Of a stretch of DNA of 53,650 nucleotides, positions 8,051 through 17,258 are shown piece after piece. The stretch lies in the NCBI GenBank assembly GCA_021736385.1, contig JAIPFY010000015.1, positions 1-53,650 on the forward strand, read 5' to 3'. This DNA is from Spirochaetia bacterium (GTDB lineage Bacteria > Spirochaetota > Spirochaetia > CAKZLE01). Made by a program: the position numbers and the translations under genes. The notes beneath the pieces are model-generated. The model did not search any database and was not told where the DNA came from. It was given only the letters and a program-made list of their open reading frames with translations. Within the stretch, counting starts at the first letter, position 1. Every line of letters begins with the position of its first letter.

Positions 8051-9183
8051 AGCCCATGTCTCCTCATGAGATCGATCAGGTGATCGATCTCTTCTCTGGT
8101 AGTCTCTGAACCCGTGGAGAAGCGGATGGTACCGCCTCCTTCATAAGTGCCGATGTGGTGATGAGCCCATGGGGCACAGTGCATACCCATCCGTTGTGCG
8201 ACCTGCTCACGATCGAAGACAGCTGCGATATCGGAGACCGACAGCCGTGCATGTGTCCAGGATATGACAGAACCTCTGCCATGTTCGGGTGAATGTATCC
8301 TGATGTCAGGGAACTGCTGGAGCTGCGCATAGAGATGATCAGAGATCTCTCGTTTCTGGGCATAGAGCCTCCGGCTGTGTGCGATCAGATAGGTGAGGGC
8401 TGCCTGCAGCCCGGTGATCCCATGAATGTTCGGGGTACCGCTCTCATACCGGTCCGGAAGGATATCAGGCTGGCGATCAGAATCAGACTGACTGCCTGTC
8501 CCCCCGTGTATCAGAGGTTTCGGGTCCAGTTCACTGCCGAGCAGCAGGATACCGACACCGGTGGGCGCGAGTAAGCCCTTATGGGCTGAACAGCAGAAGG
8601 CCCCATGGTGCATAGCCTGGAGTCCCACTGGTATATCCCCGGTAAGCTGGGCCCCATCGATGCAGTAGGAGAGCCCACGGGCCTCCAGAAGTTCGATCAT
8701 CTCTGCGATGGGAAAGATCGTACCGGTGACATTGGACTCCCCGGTGAAGACGGTAAGATCCGGTGATAGAAGATCGAGCTGCCGGGCGAAGGCATCGAGA
8801 TCAGGAAAGCCGAACGTGTCAGCTTCCATGGAGGTGATCGTACAGTGATACTGCTCGTACAGATCTGTCAGCACTCTGCTGACCGCATTGTGTTCCATGG
8901 GTGAGACGAGCACAGACCCTCCATGAGGGACCGTGCCCCGTATGACCAGATTCAGCGATTCGGTAGCACCGCTCGATAACAGGATACGATCTGGGTGGGG
9001 GAAGTCGAAGTACGTTGAGAGCTGCTTTCGTACCCGATAGAGCAGTCTGCTCGATCGTACTGCTGAGGCATAGGAGGAACGGTTCGCATTGGCACTCTCA
9101 GAGGTCAGTGATTCATACACCGCCTGCGCGACACCCGGAGCCTTGGGATAGGAGGTCGCCGCCTGATCGAGATAGATACTCAC
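8047..9183 (-). CDS. Cysteine desulfurase-like aminotransferase class V (EF2568-type)
   Basis: A 378-aa PLP enzyme related to NifS/SufS, expected to deliver sulfur or selenium from cysteine/selenocysteine. The PLP lysine is Lys202 in [13 protein letters not shown]; the Asp of YCIDGAQ contacts PLP; the candidate catalytic Cys is Cys336 in [14 protein letters not shown]. The N-terminus [15 protein letters not shown] is typical of the subgroup encoded with SelD in SDMH loci. Start codon is GTG at 9183, overlapping the yqeB stop (GTGA). It probably mobilises selenium for SelD or sulfurates the molybdenum cofactor; which of the two is not visible from sequence. Confidence 0.9.
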   Translation of the reverse strand: MSIYLDQAATSYPKAPGVAQAVYESLTSESANANRSSYASAVRSSRLLYRVRKQLSTYFDFPHPDRILLSSGATESLNLVIRGTVPHGGSVLVSPMEHNAVSRVLTDLYEQYHCTITSMEADTFGFPDLDAFARQLDLLSPDLTVFTGESNVTGTIFPIAEMIELLEARGLSYCIDGAQLTGDIPVGLQAMHHGAFCCSAHKGLLAPTGVGILLLGSELDPKPLIHGGTGSQSDSDRQPDILPDRYESGTPNIHGITGLQAALTYLIAHSRRLYAQKREISDHLYAQLQQFPDIRIHSPEHGRGSVISWTHARLSVSDIAAVFDREQVAQRMGMHCAPWAHHHIGTYEGGGTIRFSTGSETTREEIDHLIDLMRRHGL

Positions 9184-10787
9184 GAATTCTCTCCCGGTCT
9201 GTGAACGCCCATGCTCGAAGAGATCAATGCTTCAAGCACACCCCCTGCTACCGCACGTGCCTTATCAGAGACCCTCATGCAGTAGGATATGTCACCTCTC
9301 GGATCGATATCGCCGACTTTGAACCCCTGCGTGACCTCCATCCCTGATACCAGCAATCCTCTGATCACCCCATCGATGGTAGCCGGGACCTGAGTCTCAT
9401 CGATATACGCCACAGGTTCTCCCTGCTTGACCAGATCGCCGATCTCATGATCGGTGGTGAAGACTCCCGCACAGGGAGATCTGAGTACCCGTTCTTTCCC
9501 CATACCCGCGATGATCCCAGGCACCCCGGTATCATCAGCAGGTCTCCCTGACCAGATCACCCGACCGAGATCATGACCTCTGTTCGTCTCGATGACAGCA
9601 TCGACATCCACACCCGCAGTGAACCCCGGACCGAGTCCGATCACACAGGGAGCCATATCGATCTCCGTACCGAGATTCTTCTTGGCAAGGATCGCATCGA
9701 TCACGGCGAACGGACTGAAATGCCTGATCGACTCACCAGTGGGATCTGCCATCACGGCAACGATCCCATGATCCATGAGTGTCTTTGCCTTGCTGTAGGA
9801 ATCGGTGTACTCTGCAGTGACCCCTTCTACGATCATCGTACCGTCATAGACAGCCTGCGCGAAGGAGACCGTACGCCTGATCACCGAAGGACGTGAGGTC
9901 TCCAGAGCGAGGATCCGGTACCCGCACTGGTGCAGCCGCAGGATCGTGCCCGTCGCGATGTCCCCGGCCCCCCGGACGATGAGCAGATTGCCGGCTCTCT
10001 GAGAGAGGGGGATACCAGAGGTGGTGTTCATCACCGACATGATCTCAGAGACGATACTCACTGCGATCTGCTGCGGAGTCTCAGCCCCGAGATCCAACCC
10101 GGCAGGGGCATGGATATGTTTGAGAAGGGCAGGGGAATGTCCGAGAGCCTTCAGTTCATCCTTGATGAACGCTACCTTACGTCTGCTCCCGAGCATGCCC
10201 AGATAGCCGAAATCAGAGGAGAGCAGCAGTTCCAGCGGCTTCTGATCATGTGAATGGGTCGCTATGAGTAGAGCACAGTTCGCAGTGATCGTCAGTTGAG
10301 CGAGTGCCTGCTCGACCGAATCGTGAACGATCAGATCCCGCGCCATGGGAAATCGTTCAGATGTGGCGAACTCTGCACGTGTCTCTACCACCGTGATGCT
10401 GAAACCGACCTGATGGGCGACTCGTGCGATCTCAAGATTGACATGACCGCCGCCGATGAGGATCAGATGCGTGGCAGCTGAGAATATCTCTATATAGACA
10501 TCGAGATCTCCCCCGCAGAGCATATCGATACTATGAGCCGACCCATCCTGATCGAGCCGGTAGCTGACCATCCCGGAGGAGTCGGTCTTCATACGTTCCC
10601 TGGCCTCTTCGATGATGAAGCTCTCGGCCAGACCTCCACCGATGGTTCCGTGAATATCTCCGGACTCGGTCACGATCATATGAGCTTTACTTCTCGGGGT
10701 AGAGCCGACAGCTGAGACGATCGTGATCAGAGCAAAGGTATGGTTACGTTCTTCGAGTTCTGCTGCAAGGGCAAAGATACTTGTCAT
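9180..10787 (-). CDS. yqeB: SDMH accessory protein YqeB (XdhC-like + EF2563-type domains)
   Basis: A 535-aa protein. Residues about 1-240 are XdhC/CoxI-like: [13 protein letters not shown] and GTIGGGLAE in the N-terminal part, then a Rossmann-type [14 protein letters not shown] and LGMLGSRRK. Residues about 265-535 are the EF2563/YqeB domain beginning [18 protein letters not shown]. Length and layout match E. coli YqeB (about 540 aa). XdhC-type proteins insert the sulfurated molybdenum cofactor into hydroxylases, so a cofactor-handling role with selenium is likely. The start is the ATG at 10787, overlapping the yqeC stop by 4 nt and preceded by GGAG; an in-frame upstream ATG lies inside yqeC. 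Confidence 0.9.
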   Translation of the reverse strand: MTSIFALAAELEERNHTFALITIVSAVGSTPRSKAHMIVTESGDIHGTIGGGLAESFIIEEARERMKTDSSGMVSYRLDQDGSAHSIDMLCGGDLDVYIEIFSAATHLILIGGGHVNLEIARVAHQVGFSITVVETRAEFATSERFPMARDLIVHDSVEQALAQLTITANCALLIATHSHDQKPLELLLSSDFGYLGMLGSRRKVAFIKDELKALGHSPALLKHIHAPAGLDLGAETPQQIAVSIVSEIMSVMNTTSGIPLSQRAGNLLIVRGAGDIATGTILRLHQCGYRILALETSRPSVIRRTVSFAQAVYDGTMIVEGVTAEYTDSYSKAKTLMDHGIVAVMADPTGESIRHFSPFAVIDAILAKKNLGTEIDMAPCVIGLGPGFTAGVDVDAVIETNRGHDLGRVIWSGRPADDTGVPGIIAGMGKERVLRSPCAGVFTTDHEIGDLVKQGEPVAYIDETQVPATIDGVIRGLLVSGMEVTQGFKVGDIDPRGDISYCMRVSDKARAVAGGVLEALISSSMGVHRPGENS

Positions 10788-11584
10788 AGGTGATCTCCAG
10801 TGGGCAGGGTTGTGGTGTGATAGATACATGTGATGGGTCTCAGGGACCCTATGATCAGACGATCAGCAGGAAGAGCCGACTCACACAGCTGTGAGAAGAG
10901 TTCTAGCCGTGCCTGCTCATCGAGCAGGTCAGCCTGATTGAGGAATATGATTCGTTCAGCACCTTCTGGTGCATGCTTGAACAATCCCAGTGGGTGACAG
11001 ATCAGATCACGGTAGGTACCTGCATCGATGATCGAAGCACCTTCGCCGACGATGAGCCTGAACTGTGCCATGCGGTGTACGGTCTGCTCATCAAGAGGCT
11101 TGCCGTAGGATGAGAGTCCGATCATACCGACGATGGCCGTGGCACGTGATGGGTGCAGTGGCTCCTGTGCGTTCGGTGCCTTCACAGGCAGTCGATGTGC
11201 ACCATCTGATTCACAGACGATGCAGGAGACACGAGGGTCCGATGCCAGGCTGTCTACCTGTGCCTGACTGATGCCGAATACTTTCGAGTGTACACGATCC
11301 TTTCGGTCATAGAGGAACAGCGCTCCGGGATCGGGCAGGGATGAAAGCCACTGCTCATAGCTGAGCAGCTGATCGAAGGGATGTGCGTTCTGAGAGTTGA
11401 TGACATCGGGATCATACATCATAGTCGTCGTGGTCGCTATCCTGATCCCTTGAGCATACCGGCTGCAGCTCTCCTGGATCAATCGATACACCAGTGTGGT
11501 CTTCCCCCCGCCGCCTGCCAGAGAAATGACCGGCGGGGCGGGATGCGTATGATGGACAATCATAGGTAACAGGTTACTATCCAT
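10784..11584 (-). CDS. yqeC: SDMH accessory protein YqeC (P-loop)
   Basis: A 266-aa predicted P-loop protein. The motif LAGGGGKTT near residues 22-30 is the nucleotide-binding loop, followed by IRIATTTTMMYDPD and a central IVCESDGAHRLPVKAP, which is the conserved YqeC pattern; LPVKAPNAQEP and FLNQADLL follow. This family accompanies selenium-dependent molybdenum hydroxylases; its reaction is unknown. First gene of the six-gene Se operon. The ATG at 11584 has no good ribosome site in the AT-rich leader, so the start is less certain. A downstream ATG (M8) is an alternative. Confidence 0.88.
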   Translation of the reverse strand: MDSNLLPMIVHHTHPAPPVISLAGGGGKTTLVYRLIQESCSRYAQGIRIATTTTMMYDPDVINSQNAHPFDQLLSYEQWLSSLPDPGALFLYDRKDRVHSKVFGISQAQVDSLASDPRVSCIVCESDGAHRLPVKAPNAQEPLHPSRATAIVGMIGLSSYGKPLDEQTVHRMAQFRLIVGEGASIIDAGTYRDLICHPLGLFKHAPEGAERIIFLNQADLLDEQARLELFSQLCESALPADRLIIGSLRPITCIYHTTTLPTGDHL

Positions 11585-11631
11585 TATGCATTAGAATATA
11601 TATTGGTTACGGAAAAATGGGAAGTCCTCAG

Positions 11632-11669
11632 TTGAAAATTCAGTCGATTAACAGTATCCTTTGTGATAC
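11632..11669 (+). promoter_or_regulatory. Promoter of the proA operon with overlapping dyad
   Basis: TTGAAA (11632-11637), a 17-bp spacer and TATCCT (11655-11660) form a sigma-70-like promoter 42 nt upstream of proA. A short inverted repeat GTATC (11654-11658) / GATAC (11665-11669) covers the -10 box and start-site region and could be an operator. It sits in a 118-bp gap shared with the divergent yqeC operon. Confidence 0.55.
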
Positions 11670-11702
11670 AGTTAGACATCAGTACGGCAGAAGGAACCTC
11701 CA

Positions 11703-13028
11703 ATGAACACTATGCAGTTAGAACATGACATACAGGTGCTGTATCAGGCACAGAAGTCTCTGGCTATGGTCCCGCTGGAAGTGCGTAATGCATTTCTCAA
11801 GAGACTTGCGGAAGAACTCGAACGCAGGAGCGAGGAGATCTTCCTGGCAAATGCTGCAGACCTGCTCGAAGCGCAGCAGGCCGGACTTGCGACTCCGCTG
11901 CTCAAGCGGTTGAAGTTCGACATCGCGAAACTCAAGAGCGCCTGTGAGGGGATCCTGCAGATCAGTGGACTGCCTGATCCCATCCATAGGGTCCTCGAGC
12001 AGAGAGAACTTGATGAAGGGCTGATCCTCACCAGGGAGAGCTGTCCGATCGGAGTGATCGGGATGATCTTCGAATCACGTCCTGATGCTCTCATACAGAT
12101 CGCATCACTGTGCATGAAGAGCGGTAACGGGATCGTACTCAAAGGTGGATCAGAAGCCCTTCAGACCAACAGAGCCCTCACTGCGATCTATAAGGATGTG
12201 AGTCGAGCCATGCTCCCTGAGGCGGTCGGTGCTGCCTGGATCACCCTGATCGAGACCAGAGAGTCCGTTGCGCAGCTGCTGAAGATGGGAGAGTATATCG
12301 ATCTGATCATCCCCAGAGGATCGAAACAGTTCGTACAGTATATCATGGACAATACCTCCATCGCGGTCCTCGGTCACGCAGATGGCATCTGCCACTGCTA
12401 TATCGATCAGTCTGCCGACATGCAGAAAGCGATCAGAGTCTCTGTGGATGCGAAGTGCCAGTATCCAGCTGCCTGTAATGCTATCGAGACCATCCTGATC
12501 CACAGCGATCGCGCTGCTGAGATCCTGCCTGAGCTCTCTCAGGCACTCCAGCGTGAAGGGGTCGAGATCCGTGGTGATGAACAGGTCAGCTCGATCATCT
12601 CCTGCCTCCCGGCGAATGAGGATGACTGGAGTACCGAGTATCTGGATCTTATCGTCTCCATCAGAATCGTCGATTCCATCGAAGAGGCTGTGCGCCATAT
12701 CAACACCTATGGATCAGGGCACACCGACACGATCATCTGCGAACTTCCTGAGAACGCAGAGTATTTCATGGATGCAGTCGATGCTGCTGATGTCTTCTGG
12801 AACTGCAGTACCCGATTCGCCGATGGATTCAGATTCGGCCTTGGCGCAGAGGTGGGTATCAGCACTCATAAGATCCATGCACGGGGACCGGTAGGACTTG
12901 AGGGACTGATCAGCTATAAATGGAAACTGAGGGGAGCAGGTCATATCGTCGCTGAGTATACCGGTGAACATGCCCGTCACTTCACCCATAGGGAGCTGTC
13001 ACTGCATAAGGAGCATTCTGGTGAGTAG
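11703..13028 (+). CDS. proA: Gamma-glutamyl phosphate reductase
   Basis: A 441-aa NADPH-dependent enzyme of the aldehyde dehydrogenase superfamily that reduces gamma-glutamyl phosphate to glutamate semialdehyde, second step of proline synthesis. Visible are CPIGVIGMIFESRPDAL, the glycine-rich GNGIVLKGGSEA, the catalytic Cys in CQYPAACNAIET, and the C-terminal GLGAEVGISTHKIHARGPVGLE. Length is as expected (about 415-440). A GGAAC-containing leader precedes the ATG. It comes before proB, the reverse of the common proB-proA order, and overlaps it by 8 nt. Confidence 0.97.
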   Translation: MNTMQLEHDIQVLYQAQKSLAMVPLEVRNAFLKRLAEELERRSEEIFLANAADLLEAQQAGLATPLLKRLKFDIAKLKSACEGILQISGLPDPIHRVLEQRELDEGLILTRESCPIGVIGMIFESRPDALIQIASLCMKSGNGIVLKGGSEALQTNRALTAIYKDVSRAMLPEAVGAAWITLIETRESVAQLLKMGEYIDLIIPRGSKQFVQYIMDNTSIAVLGHADGICHCYIDQSADMQKAIRVSVDAKCQYPAACNAIETILIHSDRAAEILPELSQALQREGVEIRGDEQVSSIISCLPANEDDWSTEYLDLIVSIRIVDSIEEAVRHINTYGSGHTDTIICELPENAEYFMDAVDAADVFWNCSTRFADGFRFGLGAEVGISTHKIHARGPVGLEGLISYKWKLRGAGHIVAEYTGEHARHFTHRELSLHKEHSGE

Positions 13029-14121
13029 AGAGTTCTCCCACGTACGACGGGTCGTCATCAAAGTAGGGACCAACCTGCTCAGTACCGATGACGGGATCAA
13101 TCTGGCCTTCATGGAGACGATCGTCCAACAGATGCATGCCCTCATCGAGAATGGGTACCAGCCGCTGCTGGTCAGTTCCGGGGCTATCGGTATGGGAGCC
13201 AAGGAGCTCGGCTACAGGAAACGGGTACGGACGATCGTGAAGCGACAGGCCTTCGCTTCGATCGGGCAGCCCCTGCTGATGCATAACTATCGGCAGATGT
13301 TCTCAGCGTACGGACATGTGGTGGCACAGCTGCTTCTGACCCGGTATATCCTCGATAACCGAAAGAGTTTTCTGAATCTCAAGAACTCCGTCGAACAACT
13401 GCTCGATCTCGGAGTCATTCCCATCTTCAATGAGAACGACTCGGTATCTACCGATGAGATCGGTACGGCATTCGGGGACAATGACACGCTCAGTGCCCTG
13501 ATCGCCAGCAAGATCGATGCGGATCTGCTGATCATTCTCACCGACATCGACGGACTGTACAATGGGAACCCCAAGACCGACCCTGAAGCTGTACTCATCC
13601 ATGAGGTAGATCAGGTAGATGATACGGTACGCTCCTGGGCTTCGGGTGCCGGGTCTCTCTTCTCAACCGGTGGGATGAGGACAAAACTCACGGCAGCTCA
13701 GATCGCATCGAAAGCGGGCTGCGGAAGTATCATCGCAAAAGGTACAGAACCGCAGGTGCTCGAAAGGATTCTCAGCGGAGAGGTCATGGGTACCTATATA
13801 CAGCCTGCTGAGAGAATGGCACAGCGGGACCGATGGATACTCCAGTCCTCTGCAGAGGGCAGGATCATCATTGACCAGGGAGCGGTATCGGCACTCAGAG
13901 CACATAAGAGCCTGCTGCCATCGGGTATCATCCGGGTAGAGGGTGTGTTCGAACGGGGGACCGTGGTGATGATCAATGATGTGGCAAAAGCCGTGCCATC
14001 ATTCAACAGCAGTGAGATCGAAGCATTGATCGGTATGCACAGCAGTGACATCAGAGAGAAGATCGGTACCCACCGACGTGATGTGATCGCACGTCCTGAA
14101 GATATCGTGTTCATCGGTTAG
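13021..14121 (+). CDS. proB: Glutamate 5-kinase (kinase + PUA)
   Basis: A 366-aa enzyme phosphorylating glutamate, the first and feedback-regulated step of proline synthesis. The amino-acid kinase domain shows VVIKVGTNLL, LLVSSGAIGMGAKELG, IFNENDSVSTDEIGTAFGDNDTL and LTDIDGLYNGNP; the last about 85 residues form a PUA domain. The start is GTG at 13021, preceded by AAGGAG (13008-13013) at a 7-nt spacing and lying just before the proA stop. The in-frame ATG at 12964 would add 19 residues unlike the family. Confidence 0.95.
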   Translation: MSREFSHVRRVVIKVGTNLLSTDDGINLAFMETIVQQMHALIENGYQPLLVSSGAIGMGAKELGYRKRVRTIVKRQAFASIGQPLLMHNYRQMFSAYGHVVAQLLLTRYILDNRKSFLNLKNSVEQLLDLGVIPIFNENDSVSTDEIGTAFGDNDTLSALIASKIDADLLIILTDIDGLYNGNPKTDPEAVLIHEVDQVDDTVRSWASGAGSLFSTGGMRTKLTAAQIASKAGCGSIIAKGTEPQVLERILSGEVMGTYIQPAERMAQRDRWILQSSAEGRIIIDQGAVSALRAHKSLLPSGIIRVEGVFERGTVVMINDVAKAVPSFNSSEIEALIGMHSSDIREKIGTHRRDVIARPEDIVFIG

Positions 14122-14144
14122 CTGCACGTCATAGAGGATCTATC

Positions 14145-15032
14145 ATGTATGAAGACAGAGGAGTCCCTGCGTTCTCATTCATCATCCTGGTGAGAGAGCA
14201 CTACAGAAATCGTCCGGAAGAACGCCAGCGCCTTGAACGTCTGCTCAAACACAGTGCAGAGATTCATCGAGTACCTGTGTATCTCCTCATGTGTAAGCGG
14301 AATAACATCCCCCTGTCCCATGTCTCCCTGCTGCCCTGCGAGACCCACCCCGTGGTATTCGAGGAGTACCTGAGTGCAGGGCACTATCTCAACAGTGTGA
14401 TGAAGATGGTACAGAGCCCGTACGGGTGCGTGCTGTGGAGTGATATGATCCCTGAGATCCATCTTGACAGTCAGCTGACCGGTTGGCTCCTTTCTCATAC
14501 GCCGCTGTGTGCCGTTCCGATCCTGACTGACAGCAGCGCTCACATACTACCCTCGCTCTCAGCCCCAGTATCGTACACTGACCGACAGCTGCGTACCGCA
14601 GCATTCCTTCCCGGTCAGGACGGTGCGAAGACGCTCTATCCTACTGATTATGCCGGTATCTACGATATGCAGCAGCTCAACGGGATCAATGGCTTCGATA
14701 CCACGTTCGAAGAGGGGTACTGGCAGCTGTGTGATCTCGGGTTCACCACATGGCTCAGAGGCCGGACCATCAGAAGCTGTAACGGAGCGACCTGCAGGTA
14801 TTCAGGCAGTACTGCGATCGAGGACCAGAGCCCCACCTCACACAGTCGACGGTTCCATGCGAAACACTTCGGCTATACGATCGACTCATCAGGGCTCCCG
14901 GTAGTCGGCAGGGGACAGAAGAAGCATCTACCCCACAGCGTGTACGAGGAGTACCGATATCATCCCATATCGATCAGCACCACCGGCAGGTCACTGATCT
15001 CAAACTGGGAATCAGAGGGAATCAGCGTATGA
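14145..15032 (+). CDS. Glycosyltransferase-like protein, function unknown
   Basis: A 295-aa protein I do not recognise with certainty. It starts FSFIILVREHYRNRPEERQRLERLL, a strand-helix opening like the Rossmann part of GT-A glycosyltransferases. A central GCVLWSDMIPE could play the DxD role, although only one Asp is present. The stretch YDMQQLNGINGFDTTFEEGYWQLCDLG..WLRG resembles the acceptor-side motif 'NGFDE.F..WG.ED' of galactosyltransferase-like enzymes. No signal peptide or membrane segment. It is 23 nt after proB and overlaps the following amidase by 4 nt, so a cell-envelope role is plausible. Substrates are unknown and it may be catalytically inactive. Confidence 0.6.
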   Translation: MYEDRGVPAFSFIILVREHYRNRPEERQRLERLLKHSAEIHRVPVYLLMCKRNNIPLSHVSLLPCETHPVVFEEYLSAGHYLNSVMKMVQSPYGCVLWSDMIPEIHLDSQLTGWLLSHTPLCAVPILTDSSAHILPSLSAPVSYTDRQLRTAAFLPGQDGAKTLYPTDYAGIYDMQQLNGINGFDTTFEEGYWQLCDLGFTTWLRGRTIRSCNGATCRYSGSTAIEDQSPTSHSRRFHAKHFGYTIDSSGLPVVGRGQKKHLPHSVYEEYRYHPISISTTGRSLISNWESEGISV

Positions 15033-15811
15033 GCAGCAGACTCAGGTGTGTATGGATGATCAGCATGGCTCTGCTGCTCGCCGGGGGGATACTTCCGGCA
15101 CAGCCGATTCTCTTCTCCTATCCGGTCGGGACCGTCATCATAGACCCCGGTCACGGGGGGAGGGATCCCGGAGCTGTGGGGACCTATACCGATGAGCAGG
15201 GACAGATCCATGAAGTGTATGAGAAGGATGTGACCCTGGCCATCGCTGAAGTGGCTGCAGAGGCGGTACGGGTCTGCTATCCTGATATCGATGTGGTGCT
15301 TACACGAGATGATGATACCTACCTCTCTCTGGGTGCCAGGACATCACTGGCAAACAGCATACCCTACCGGGAGGGACACAGTAAAGTGTTCATCTCGGTG
15401 CATGTGAACGCCTCGAGTGTGAAATCGGCAAGCGGTTTCGAGATCTGGAAACTGGAATCCGATCATGTCAAGGATTTCTATACGGCATTGCTGAGAGAAT
15501 CAGGTCTGGTTCACATCACTGAACGACTCAATACCGAACTGAATGAGGAACTCGATCATATGAATGGGATCCTTGCTGAGCACATGGTCTCGGCACTGGA
15601 GATCTCTCTGCCAGAGGCGGTCCGCAACAGGGGCATAAAGGAGAGTCAGTTCTATGTGCTCACCTATGCCCATATGCCTGCGGTCCTCGTGGAGACCGGT
15701 TTCATGTCACATGAACAGGAGTTGGCACAACTCGTCACACCTCTGTATCAGGAGCAGCTTGGCTACGCTCTGGCATCGGGGATAGCCGCCCACATAGAGG
15801 CTCTACGGTAA
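15029..15811 (+). CDS. N-acetylmuramoyl-L-alanine amidase (Amidase_3)
   Basis: A 260-aa exported zinc amidase that cleaves the bond between muramic acid and the stem peptide of peptidoglycan. A signal sequence (residues about 1-24, ending near LPAQP) precedes the catalytic domain with VIIDPGHGGRDPGA (zinc His), EVYEKDVTL (zinc Glu), FISVHVNAS (zinc His) and VLVETGFMSHEQE (catalytic Glu). This is the AmiC/CwlM fold at minimal length with no targeting domain. It ends the proA operon and its stop overlaps the convergent pncB gene by 9 bp. Confidence 0.93.
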   Translation: MSSRLRCVWMISMALLLAGGILPAQPILFSYPVGTVIIDPGHGGRDPGAVGTYTDEQGQIHEVYEKDVTLAIAEVAAEAVRVCYPDIDVVLTRDDDTYLSLGARTSLANSIPYREGHSKVFISVHVNASSVKSASGFEIWKLESDHVKDFYTALLRESGLVHITERLNTELNEELDHMNGILAEHMVSALEISLPEAVRNRGIKESQFYVLTYAHMPAVLVETGFMSHEQELAQLVTPLYQEQLGYALASGIAAHIEALR

Positions 15812-17257
15812 CAGCGATTCCTGCTGTTCCCGGTATTCGGCGAGCAGTGCCTGCTTGAGATCCTTGAGATCCCGACTCAGAGAGACTTTATAGATGTGAG
15901 GATTCACCAGTCGCCTGTAGGATCGGTGAAAGTACTGTAGCTGATCCTTCACGCGTGATTGAATAGCTACGAGAGGCTGTCTGACTTCAGTCCTTCTTCC
16001 GTTGAGCAGCTTGCAGGAGAGCAGCGGTCTGATCTCCTGATAGGAAGAGACCTTGATGCTATAGAAATCGTTATCGATCATCGGGTGGTAGAGGGTATAG
16101 TCCTTTCCTGTGATGATCTGCTCGTCTGAGAGAGCGATCAGATCACCCAGAGCATTGTGGTCCTTGTCAAAGAACCGGTAGACCTGCTTCACACCGGGAT
16201 TGGTAGTCTTCTCATAGTTGTTCGATACTTTCATCGTCGGTTCCATCACCCCGGTACTGCCCATGGCTGCCGCGAGTTTATAGACGCCGTTCATCGATGA
16301 CTGAGCACCGCCGGTGACCAGATGGGTACCGACTCCCCAGGAATCGATAGGGACCCCGTCTGCTACCAGAGCCATGATGATCTCCTCGTTCAGATCGTTC
16401 GACACCGCTATGATGGCATCCTCGAGTCCTGCAGCATCAAGTCGCTGACGTACTTCACGACTGAGATAACTCAGATCCCCGCTGTCGATACGGACTCCGA
16501 TTGATCTTCCGCTCTCCTTCAGTTCAAGCCCGACCGTGATCGCATTGGTGATCCCGGAACCGAGCGTGTTGTAGGTATCGATGAGCAGGATGCAGTGGTC
16601 TGGATAGATCTCCGCGAACTTCCTGAACGATTCCAGTTCAGAAGGGAAGGCCATGACCCAGGAATGAGCCATCGTCCCGCTGACCGGGATCGAGAGCTCT
16701 TTCGCTGCCAGGGTGTTCGATGTGGAAGAAGCCCCTCCTATGAAGGCTGCACGGGATGCGGAGTGGGCTCCATCCCTTCCCTGAGCACGGCGTAGACCGA
16801 ACTCGAGGATGGTCCCTTCTCCTGATGCATGATAGACCCGTGAGGTCTTCGTCGCTATGAGCGACTGGAAGTTTATGGTATTGAGCAGGAAACTCTCTAT
16901 CAGCTGAGCTTCTATCAGTGGTGCCTCGATGCGGATGAGCGGTTCGCCGGGAAAGACGATAGTGCCCTCATCCATGGCATAGACAGATCCGGAGAAGGAA
17001 TAGTCCTGCAGATAGGAGAGGAACCCTTCGGTGAACCTGCCGGTGGATCTGAGGAATGCCAGATCATCAGCTGAGAAGCTCATCGACTGGATACCCTCAA
17101 GGGCATCTTCAAGACCGGCGAAGATGGTGTAGCCATTCGTGAACGGCTGGGTCCTGTAGAACATATCAAAAGAGACCACAGGGTCATTACCGGTAGTGAA
17201 ATACCCCTGCATCATCGTCAGTTCATAGAAATCTGTCAGCAGACCGGAGACGGACAT
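15803..17257 (-). CDS. pncB: Nicotinate phosphoribosyltransferase
   Basis: A 484-aa enzyme joining nicotinate to PRPP to make nicotinate mononucleotide (NAD salvage). Family marks are LLTDFYELTMMQGYF at the N-terminus, EFGLRRAQGRDGA, PVSGTMAHSWVMAF (the phosphorylatable His) and VGVRIDSGDL-like IGVRIDSGDLSYLSREVR. The start is the ATG at 17257, one nt after the serS stop, because the conserved N-terminus begins there; the longer open frame upstream is serS in another frame. GGGAGA within serS is the likely ribosome site. Third gene of proC-serS-pncB. Confidence 0.95.
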   Translation of the reverse strand: MSVSGLLTDFYELTMMQGYFTTGNDPVVSFDMFYRTQPFTNGYTIFAGLEDALEGIQSMSFSADDLAFLRSTGRFTEGFLSYLQDYSFSGSVYAMDEGTIVFPGEPLIRIEAPLIEAQLIESFLLNTINFQSLIATKTSRVYHASGEGTILEFGLRRAQGRDGAHSASRAAFIGGASSTSNTLAAKELSIPVSGTMAHSWVMAFPSELESFRKFAEIYPDHCILLIDTYNTLGSGITNAITVGLELKESGRSIGVRIDSGDLSYLSREVRQRLDAAGLEDAIIAVSNDLNEEIIMALVADGVPIDSWGVGTHLVTGGAQSSMNGVYKLAAAMGSTGVMEPTMKVSNNYEKTTNPGVKQVYRFFDKDHNALGDLIALSDEQIITGKDYTLYHPMIDNDFYSIKVSSYQEIRPLLSCKLLNGRRTEVRQPLVAIQSRVKDQLQYFHRSYRRLVNPHIYKVSLSRDLKDLKQALLAEYREQQESLLP

Positions 17258-17258
17258 G

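Noticed and set aside
9180..10787. A new XdhC-YqeB gene fusion
   Set aside because: The two-part layout and length match the known YqeB family, so it is not novel.
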